From: Candidatus Thorarchaeota archaeon
GTDB lineage: Archaea > Asgardarchaeota > Thorarchaeia > Thorarchaeales > Thorarchaeaceae
NCBI GenBank assembly: GCA_016840245.1
Contig: JAEOST010000740.1
Location: forward strand, 1 to 8,103
Direction of reading: 5' to 3'
DNA: 8,103 nucleotides
Of the stretch, positions 1-5,551 are shown piece by piece. A model generated the notes under the pieces. The model did no database searches, was not told where the DNA came from, and saw only the letters and a list, made by a program, of their open reading frames with translations. The position numbers and the translations under genes were made by a program. The first letter of the stretch is position 1. Each line of letters begins with the position of its first letter.

Positions 1-1
1 C

Positions 2-2884
2 ACAACCTCCGGGGACTATCTTGGCAACACATATGATATCAACATTGATGAGGACTACAGCTATGGTGTCGCAGTTGACAGCATGGGACAAATATACGTT
101 GTAGGAGCGATTGATGTCGGTTCAGGACTTGATATGTACCTTGAACGTGTGTATCGTGATCATTTTCCACCAGAATCTGTTCAGTTAGTGTCACCCTCAA
201 GTGGCACGGTCTTTGGACACGGAACTCCGATGATGCAGTGGTATGAGACTCCTGACATTGAACCCTCTACCGGAATCATGGGATATTATCTCGAGCTGGA
301 CACAAATCCATCCTTTTCAACCAATGATTTAGGTTCGTACTGGGTAGGAAATGTAACCACACATACTCCCTCTACATCATTGGATGATGGAACATGGTAT
401 TGGAGAGTACGTGTCAAGGATATGTCATCGAATAATGGTTCATGGTCAATTGCTAGGTTCTTTGCTGTTGATACAACATCACCAAGTATCGATGACCAAG
501 TCGGATTCAGTTTCGATGAGGGATCTACAGGGAATCTCATCACTTGGAATCCATCAGATCCAAATCCCGATTATTATGAGCTTAATAGAAACTCTGTGCT
601 CTGGAGAACAGGTTCTTGGGACGGTTCATCGCTCACCTTCAATCTAGCCAGTCTGTCAATTGGTACACATAATCTAAATCTAATAGTATATGATTCACTA
701 GGTAATTCTGCCTCTGACACTGCAATCATTATTGTCAATGATAATACAGCTCCTGTCATAATGAATCCTGATGACATTGAGTTTGAACAAGGGATTTCTG
801 GTACTCAGATTGTCTGGAGTGTTTCTGAGCTACATCCAAGTTCCTACACAGTACTAAGAAATGGAACATCGGTCATGTCAGATTCGTGGGATGGATCAAA
901 TATAACAGTCCCACTGTCTGGTTTGTCGTCAGGACTCTATAATTTTACTCTTCAAGTTACTGATTCATCTGGTAATAACGCGATGGACGCTGTTTTTGTG
1001 ACTGTGCTAAAAGACTTGACTGTACCAGAAATCACACCACATTCAGACCTTGTCATTCTTGACTCTCAGTCAGCTCAACTCAATTGGACCACATTTGATT
1101 TGAATCCAGTGTCATATCTAATAGAGCTCGACGGAGAGGAGTTTGATGTTGGGTCTTGGGATGGCTGGGGAGTATCATTCAACATACCATCTCTTCAACC
1201 GGGAGAATACAATTTCACCCTTACAGTGTGGGACGTTAATGGCAATCATGCTTCAGACACTGTCATCCTAACAGTTCAGTTTGATGTTGCGAGGTTCATG
1301 TTCAATGTAGCAGTGACTGGCACAGTTGGATTTGTAGCTCTCTTATTCATCGGGTCTGTCTTTGTGATGGCACGTCGGAGTAAACGTAAATCAGCCTTAG
1401 AGAAATTAGTACGTGTTGAGAAGACTGTACCCGTTGAGAAGGCACTAAGAGAAACTGGATTGTCACTTCAGAAGCTGAATGAGTTGGTGGGCGGAACGCG
1501 TCAAATAATGCTAACCGCTGATGGTCACAAGATTTTGTGGACTGCAGCCATCGTGGAGAGCTTAAGAGTGAAGCTAGCCACTCAGGGGAGGATAAGTCCT
1601 AAATCAGAAGGCGAAGAGTACGGTCTCACATCTGACCAAATTGCGACATTAGCCAAAGCAAGTGGTATCACAGTGTTTCTAAACGAATCCAATGAACAGG
1701 TCACAAAGGACCATGTAGTGAATGACCTAGTAAAGCTTGTAGAAAAGGATGGATTCGTAGATCTTTCCGTATATGCTGTAGAGAATGGCATACCTGAGAA
1801 CGTGTTGCTGGATTTGAGAGATAGGGACCTCAAACCCCCACTAATAAGAATTGTAAAGACAAGTCTGGTAGCATCAAGAGCATGGATATCAAAGCTCAGA
1901 AAGACTGCTACAGATCTTGGTGTGGTCAAAATCGATTCCTTTGCAGCTGATATGGGAATCCCCAAGACCGCTCTTGAAACAATACTCACAACATATCTCA
2001 GTGGTTCCTTTGACAAGGGTCATAGCACATTCAAAGTTATAACTACCCCAACACCGACTGGTAGACCTGCTGGAGATGTTGCCTCCCAAGTCAAAGCTCT
2101 GAGAGGTGGAGAGTTTGTAGGAAATCGTTTCAGATACAAGGTAAAGGTACTGAACGAGTCTGCCCTTGTCATTACCGATGTCACAGTAGCTATCCTATCG
2201 TACCCAAGAGATGCCCTGAAGCTAGATGGTGACTCAGTAAAGAATATCGCGAAAATAGACCCAAAGGGCTTCCGCAGTCCATCCTTTGTCTTTCTACCAA
2301 CTCAGGATTGTGTCCAAGGAGATATCGTAGCAAGTGTGTCATTCATAGACTCACGAGGCCAAGCACATTCTGTCACCACTGAACCATATGTCATCAGAGC
2401 AGTATGTGACCTATTGACCCCTGAAACGATTACAGCAGAGGACTTCGCACTCAAACTCTCATCACTACATCATGGTGAGATTGTGTCTAAGGTTGAAGAC
2501 TGGACACCAGAAGAGATGCATGCAAAGACACTGCAGATTCTAAAGAATACGAACTTCTATGAAGTGAGCAGTGAAAAGGGCGATGTTGGTGATAGGGTTG
2601 AAGCAACCATCACGGGCTGGGCGAAGGGTAAGTACACTGGAAAGAGCGTTGGCATCGAGATAACCATAACAGGACAGCCAGGAGTGAAGGGTGCGACCTG
2701 CAAGGTGAAGATGTCAGGTGAAGATGAAGCGATGATTATGCCTGCGATGGATGAGATTACTCAGAAGCTTAGTGCGTGGATCTGTCCAAAATGCAGCGCA
2801 AATCTACCAACATCATCAGTTGATGAGCTCAAGAGCGGAAAGAGCGTTGAATGTCCATTCTGTGGAGTAACTATGGATCGATGA
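2..2884 (+). CDS. Large type I membrane receptor-like protein (5'-partial): SBBP / FN3-like / Ig-like x3 / TM / UFL1-like winged helices / appendage-like module / zinc ribbon
   Basis: The reading frame is open from base 2 to the TGA at 2882-2884 (960 residues, numbered here from base 2). The first ATG, at 83, lies in the middle of a recognisable repeat, so the true start is upstream of the window. Residues 1-53 are the end of an SBBP beta-propeller repeat (YGVAVDSMGQIYVVG). Residues 56-160 look FN3-like (WYWRVRVKD). Residues 161-428 are three Ig-like repeats with a WDG motif at 206, 296 and 386. A hydrophobic helix at about 434-456 is followed by ARRSKRK, placing the N-terminal part outside and the rest in the cytosol. 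Residues 466-668 are helical, with at least three winged-helix-like units that resemble eukaryotic UFL1 as I remember it. About 690-800 is a beta-sandwich, 810-920 an alpha/beta unit, and 928-954 a CPKC-x19-CPFC zinc ribbon. Outer domains and topology are well supported. The UFL1 and appendage resemblances are inference by eye, and the cellular role is unknown (binding outside, signalling or protein recruitment inside). Confidence 0.9.
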   Translation, partial: TTSGDYLGNTYDINIDEDYSYGVAVDSMGQIYVVGAIDVGSGLDMYLERVYRDHFPPESVQLVSPSSGTVFGHGTPMMQWYETPDIEPSTGIMGYYLELDTNPSFSTNDLGSYWVGNVTTHTPSTSLDDGTWYWRVRVKDMSSNNGSWSIARFFAVDTTSPSIDDQVGFSFDEGSTGNLITWNPSDPNPDYYELNRNSVLWRTGSWDGSSLTFNLASLSIGTHNLNLIVYDSLGNSASDTAIIIVNDNTAPVIMNPDDIEFEQGISGTQIVWSVSELHPSSYTVLRNGTSVMSDSWDGSNITVPLSGLSSGLYNFTLQVTDSSGNNAMDAVFVTVLKDLTVPEITPHSDLVILDSQSAQLNWTTFDLNPVSYLIELDGEEFDVGSWDGWGVSFNIPSLQPGEYNFTLTVWDVNGNHASDTVILTVQFDVARFMFNVAVTGTVGFVALLFIGSVFVMARRSKRKSALEKLVRVEKTVPVEKALRETGLSLQKLNELVGGTRQIMLTADGHKILWTAAIVESLRVKLATQGRISPKSEGEEYGLTSDQIATLAKASGITVFLNESNEQVTKDHVVNDLVKLVEKDGFVDLSVYAVENGIPENVLLDLRDRDLKPPLIRIVKTSLVASRAWISKLRKTATDLGVVKIDSFAADMGIPKTALETILTTYLSGSFDKGHSTFKVITTPTPTGRPAGDVASQVKALRGGEFVGNRFRYKVKVLNESALVITDVTVAILSYPRDALKLDGDSVKNIAKIDPKGFRSPSFVFLPTQDCVQGDIVASVSFIDSRGQAHSVTTEPYVIRAVCDLLTPETITAEDFALKLSSLHHGEIVSKVEDWTPEEMHAKTLQILKNTNFYEVSSEKGDVGDRVEATITGWAKGKYTGKSVGIEITITGQPGVKGATCKVKMSGEDEAMIMPAMDEITQKLSAWICPKCSANLPTSSVDELKSGKSVECPFCGVTMDR
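482..1285 (+). repeat. Three tandem Ig-like domain repeats, 90-residue period
   Basis: Three consecutive units of about 90 residues within the first gene begin at residues 161, 251 and 342 with P-S/V/E-I. Each carries a SWDG motif (Trp at 206, 296 and 386, exactly 90 apart) and ends with a strand pattern like L-x-V-x-D-x-x-G-N-x-A-x-D followed by hydrophobic strands. At DNA level they have diverged, so this is an old protein-level duplication rather than a fresh DNA repeat. They probably form a stalk that holds the N-terminal propeller away from the membrane. Confidence 0.8.
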
Positions 2885-2959
2885 GTCAGTTTTGCTGTGA
2901 GAGACTCCCTAATATTGGATGAGTGAACCATACTACTAGTCTGTAATAGGCAAAAATCA

Positions 2960-2965
2960 GGGTGA
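2960..2965 (+). promoter_or_regulatory. Shine-Dalgarno GGGTGA that fixes the start at 2971
   Basis: GGGTGA matches the anti-SD at the 3' end of archaeal 16S rRNA and lies 5 bases before ATG 2971. The alternative in-frame GTG at 2962 is inside this motif and so cannot use it. This favours ATG 2971. Confidence 0.65.
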
Positions 2966-2970
2966 ACAAG

Positions 2971-4383
2971 ATGAGAAAGTGGCTGGTAGTTTGTCTAACG
3001 ATGTTTGTTCTCATGGGATACTCTTCGATTGTTCGTATTCATAACAGTGACACAGTATCTCAGATACAGATAGCTGATGACGTGCTGCCTGAACCCTCGA
3101 TTCATGATCCAATCTATATTATTGGAAATGATGAATTCAGACAAGTTGCTGAAGATGAAGGATGGCCAGGAACGGGATCAGCACTCAGTCCAATAATCAT
3201 AGAAGGACTTAGGTTTAGAAACGGAAGCCATATCTTCACAATCACTGATTCAGACCTCCATTTTGAATTTAGATACAATGACCTTGATGGTATTGACGAG
3301 AGCTGGTGCGTGATTGTCCTTACAGATGTTGTGAATGCATTCATCCATGATAACACTGTGAGAGCAGGTGCAGTTGGAATACATATGATATCAACAAATG
3401 ACTCTGTCTTTTCGGACAACCACATGTACGGTCAGAGTTGGGATGCAATCTTCATGGAAGCGGGATGCTATCGAAATGAAATAGTTGGCAATAACTTCCA
3501 CGATATGCCTGAGGCAGGAGTGTGGGCATGGAACAACTGCAGTCAGAATGTCATTGCTAACAATAGGATTAGCAATGTGTGGTATGGTGTAGTGTTCAAA
3601 TATGATTGTCCTGACAATTTGATGTTTAATAACACAGTCCGTAACGCATTGATTAGCGGATTCTACTCGTCATCAGAATTGAATGAGATAGTTTCTAACA
3701 CTGTATATGGAGGAAAGAATGATGGGGTACTCATCCTCAGTACACACAATACAGTGGAGGACAATCTGATACACACAAACGGGGGATATGGAATTCATCT
3801 AATGGATGGTAGTAATGAAACCCATATTGTTGGTAACGTTCTCATAAACAATACCGATGGAGGTATGATAATCAGGTCATCTGACAACAATACGATTGTA
3901 ACCAACAATTTTCTTGATAATGGAGTCCCCCAAGTAGTAGATAATGGTGAAGGTAACGAGTTCTGCCAAAATTACTATCACGAGTGGATTGGAGAAGACA
4001 TGAACAGCGATGGTATAATTGACACACCGTTCAATGTTTCAGGATTCGGCCAGAGTATTGACTCTGAACCATTGGTAGCACCAAACAAAATCCTGCCAGT
4101 ATGGTATGAATTCGTAAATGTAACTAGACCAACTACTACAACATCAGTAAGTTCTACCACTAGTTCAACTCAAAGTACACAAACCACCTCGACATCGAGT
4201 ATATCATCTACTACATCAACGGTACAGAGTTCAACTACACTAACTATTACAACTACATCAACGGTACAGAGTTCAACTACACCTCAACCAAGTGATGTGA
4301 CCGGGCTCATTGTTGTGCTTGGAGTTGCTGCTATTGCCATTCCTATTCTCTTATTGCTTGTAAGAAACAGATGGTCAATCTGA
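2971..4383 (+). CDS. Secreted, membrane-anchored right-handed parallel beta-helix protein (NosD/PbH1-like)
   Basis: 470 residues from ATG 2971; the open frame can extend to GTG 2962, which lies inside the ribosome binding site. Residues 1-20 form a signal peptide (RKW followed by a hydrophobic stretch). The mature start carries a motif I associate with archaeal beta-helix surface proteins (PIYIIGNDEF, then GWPGTGS and PIIIEGL). From about 85 to 330, PbH1-type rungs repeat as short N-x-I/V-x-x-N/D-x-I/F units (for example HNTVEDNLI and NNTIVTNNF), typical of a right-handed beta-helix. Residues 343-353 (DMNSDGIIDTP) look like the calcium-binding loop common after such helices. A Ser/Thr-rich, probably glycosylated linker (about 385-440) leads to a C-terminal membrane helix (444-464) and a short RNRWSI tail. 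It should stand on the outer face of the membrane. The family includes polysaccharide-binding or -cleaving proteins and structural surface proteins; I see no clear catalytic set, so substrate and enzyme activity are open. Confidence 0.88.
   Translation: MRKWLVVCLTMFVLMGYSSIVRIHNSDTVSQIQIADDVLPEPSIHDPIYIIGNDEFRQVAEDEGWPGTGSALSPIIIEGLRFRNGSHIFTITDSDLHFEFRYNDLDGIDESWCVIVLTDVVNAFIHDNTVRAGAVGIHMISTNDSVFSDNHMYGQSWDAIFMEAGCYRNEIVGNNFHDMPEAGVWAWNNCSQNVIANNRISNVWYGVVFKYDCPDNLMFNNTVRNALISGFYSSSELNEIVSNTVYGGKNDGVLILSTHNTVEDNLIHTNGGYGIHLMDGSNETHIVGNVLINNTDGGMIIRSSDNNTIVTNNFLDNGVPQVVDNGEGNEFCQNYYHEWIGEDMNSDGIIDTPFNVSGFGQSIDSEPLVAPNKILPVWYEFVNVTRPTTTTSVSSTTSSTQSTQTTSTSSISSTTSTVQSSTTLTITTTSTVQSSTTPQPSDVTGLIVVLGVAAIAIPILLLLVRNRWSI
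4210..4282 (+). repeat. Perfect 31-bp direct repeat in the Ser/Thr linker (two copies, 42-bp period)
   Basis: Bases 4210-4240 and 4252-4282 are identical over 31 bases and separated by 11. The 42-bp period is 14 codons, so the frame is kept and the peptide TTSTVQSSTT is repeated. Identity at DNA level suggests a recent slippage or duplication that lengthens the stalk of the beta-helix protein. Confidence 0.9.
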
Positions 4384-4427
4384 TGCACCCTCTTCATTAG
4401 TGCTAGTACACATGCGTGAGACAGTGA

Positions 4428-4436
4428 CTTATTATT
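4428..4436 (+). promoter_or_regulatory. TATA-like box, probable leaderless promoter for the 4458 gene
   Basis: CTTATTATT is centred about 26 bases before ATG 4458, the usual distance between an archaeal TATA box and the transcription start. No Shine-Dalgarno is visible before this ATG, which fits a leaderless transcript. The box is short and AT-rich, so chance occurrence is possible. Confidence 0.35.
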
Positions 4437-4457
4437 GCATCAAGATAGTACGCAAGT

Positions 4458-5246
4458 ATGGAACAGGATATGAGTTGTCAAGTGAATGTTAGTTATCCAG
4501 AGTCAGTTATCAACCACAACCGGATACTACTCATCTCACTCTTGCATGTCACGAGAGCCATTATATTCATCGCGATTTCGTTCACACCCGCGGATGTTCT
4601 GTTCATCTTTGCTTGGGTTGGTGTACTTGAGCTAATCCTCGCACGATGGTTCTGGAGTATCCGAATGGAGTCATGGGGACTTGCAGCAGGAATATCTCTT
4701 GTCCACATTCTGTTTCCTATGACTGTAGAAATATCACCTTTGGCGGTTGTGGCGATAACCACACTTAGTTTAGTGGAGATTATACTTCTTGCAATCATCC
4801 GACATGACGGCGCTTTTAGTTATGTTACGATGGCACTCACTGAACCTGACCAGTCTATAGAAGTAGCATCTGTGGAGAGGAGAATGTTCGATCTCACTCT
4901 TATGGCCCAAGTCATCAAGGTATTATTTGTGGTTCTGGGAATTGTAGGACTATCAACTGTTCTGACCATAACAGATTCAATACCATGGTTTCCATTTCTC
5001 CCCTTAATCCCGTTTGCAGTCGTTCTTTGTCTTATTGATATTATAGTCATAATCGGGTTCATACAGGGACGCGATTGGGCGTTTCATCTATTGGTGATTA
5101 TGTCCTGCATTGGTTTTGTAGAAACAGTTGTTGCCTGGGCTCCAATGGTCATTCTGATTGCTATGTGGATAGTTATGTTGCTCATGCCATGTTGGGTCAA
5201 GAACGAGTTCTATCGTAGAGTCAGAAAACTACAGGGCTTATCATAG
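4458..5246 (+). CDS. Eight-helix integral membrane protein of unknown function
   Basis: 262 residues, very hydrophobic, and I do not recognise a named family. Likely membrane helices are at about 23-42, 46-66, 74-92, 95-114, 149-171, 180-202, 208-226 and 229-247. A polar loop (115-145, with EPDQSIEVASVERR) separates two groups of four. The halves look related: a charged residue then Trp opens the third helix of each (MESWGL at 70-75, GRDWAF at 204-209), followed by similarly spaced helices, suggesting an internal duplication. The tail (KNEFYRRVRKL) is basic and likely cytosolic. There is no signal peptide and no transporter or enzyme motif that I can name. ATG 4458 is chosen because a TATA-like box lies 26 bases before it; ATG 4470 (residue 5) is an alternative. 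It is separated by 74 bases from the beta-helix gene and 45 from the next gene. Confidence 0.8.
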   Translation: MEQDMSCQVNVSYPESVINHNRILLISLLHVTRAIIFIAISFTPADVLFIFAWVGVLELILARWFWSIRMESWGLAAGISLVHILFPMTVEISPLAVVAITTLSLVEIILLAIIRHDGAFSYVTMALTEPDQSIEVASVERRMFDLTLMAQVIKVLFVVLGIVGLSTVLTITDSIPWFPFLPLIPFAVVLCLIDIIVIIGFIQGRDWAFHLLVIMSCIGFVETVVAWAPMVILIAMWIVMLLMPCWVKNEFYRRVRKLQGLS

Positions 5247-5260
5247 TGCACATTTCGCAA

Positions 5261-5275
5261 GAATGATAATCATTC
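5261..5275. promoter_or_regulatory. Perfect 15-bp palindrome (GAATGAT-A-ATCATTC), candidate operator
   Basis: A 7-1-7 perfect inverted repeat lies in the 45-base gap before the Cys-rich gene and is centred 24 bases before its ATG 5292. Its core, AATGATAATCATT, equals the centre of the classical Fur-box consensus. The position coincides with where the TATA box of a leaderless transcript would sit, so a bound protein would block initiation. The palindrome is seen directly; the regulator is unknown, and archaea more often use DtxR-family metal regulators. Confidence 0.5.
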
Positions 5276-5291
5276 AAGTCGAATCGGTAGT

Positions 5292-5477
5292 ATGTCAGAT
5301 ATTCTCTACGAGTGCAAAGAATGCAACCTATTCTATAGAGACCTGGATTTAGCAGAGAGATGTAAGGTATGGTGTAGGGAACATAGCACTTGCAATGTTG
5401 AGATAATAAGGCATGCAGTTGGAAACTATGGTACTGTATCCTGTGGTGCCTTAGATCTATACTTACCAAAATCCTGA
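5292..5477 (+). CDS. Small Cys-rich probable zinc-binding protein
   Basis: 61 residues. Cys8-x2-Cys11 (YECKECNLFY) is followed by A-x2-C24-x3-C28-x2-H31-x2-C34-N35, then a hydrophobic strand (VEIIRHAV) and a lone Cys51. The pattern Y-x-C-x2-C, A-x2-C-x2-W-C, CN and I-x-x-x-A resembles small uncharacterised proteins that I recall from archaea. The CxxC pair with two later Cys or His residues could hold one zinc ion. No function is known to me. The sharp Cys spacing and family-like pattern argue that it is a real gene in spite of its size. No convincing Shine-Dalgarno precedes ATG 5292; a palindrome overlaps the expected promoter position, so expression may be metal- or redox-controlled. Confidence 0.75.
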   Translation: MSDILYECKECNLFYRDLDLAERCKVWCREHSTCNVEIIRHAVGNYGTVSCGALDLYLPKS

Positions 5478-5504
5478 ATATCTAAGCTGACCCGCACCAA
5501 TCTT

Positions 5505-5516
5505 CTTATTCATAAG
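5505..5516. promoter_or_regulatory. CTTAT-TC-ATAAG palindrome overlapping a TATA-like box
   Basis: A perfect 12-bp inverted repeat lies in the 74-base gap before the winged-helix gene, centred about 41 bases before ATG 5552. Its left arm contains a TATA-like TTCTTATT. If that acts as TATA, transcription would begin near 5533 and leave a short leader with the GAGGT ribosome site. It could be both promoter and operator, perhaps for self-control by the encoded winged-helix protein. A repeat this short can arise by chance. Confidence 0.3.
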
Positions 5517-5540
5517 CCCGTTTTCCTGAATGATTGGTCT

Positions 5541-5545
5541 GAGGT
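5541..5545 (+). promoter_or_regulatory. Shine-Dalgarno GAGGT for the 5552 gene
   Basis: GAGGT lies 6 bases before ATG 5552 and supports that start. Confidence 0.6.
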
Positions 5546-5551
5546 CGCACG

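Noticed and set aside
384..647. Plus-strand 87-residue frame
   Set aside because: Overlaps the SBBP/FN3/Ig gene in another frame; its translation has no recognisable pattern.
286..2089. Minus-strand open frames at 286-543, 574-777, 1582-2016 and 1889-2089
   Set aside because: They lie opposite the well-supported receptor gene, and their translations show no domain, hydrophobic pattern or ribosome site of their own.
2885..2892. Short T-run (GTCAGTTTT) after the receptor gene as a terminator
   Set aside because: Only four T residues and no hairpin; too weak to call.
2962..2970. GTG 2962 as start of the beta-helix gene
   Set aside because: It lies inside the GGGTGA ribosome site; ATG 2971 has proper spacing and still gives a complete signal peptide.
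3114..4160. Minus-strand frames at 3114-3425 and 3978-4160
   Set aside because: Shadows of the beta-helix gene, which has signal peptide, repeats and membrane anchor in its own frame.
4493..5469. Minus-strand frames at 4493-4798, 4820-5062 and 5221-5469
   Set aside because: Opposite the eight-helix membrane protein and the Cys-rich gene; the last one also runs across the palindrome and gap without a start signal.
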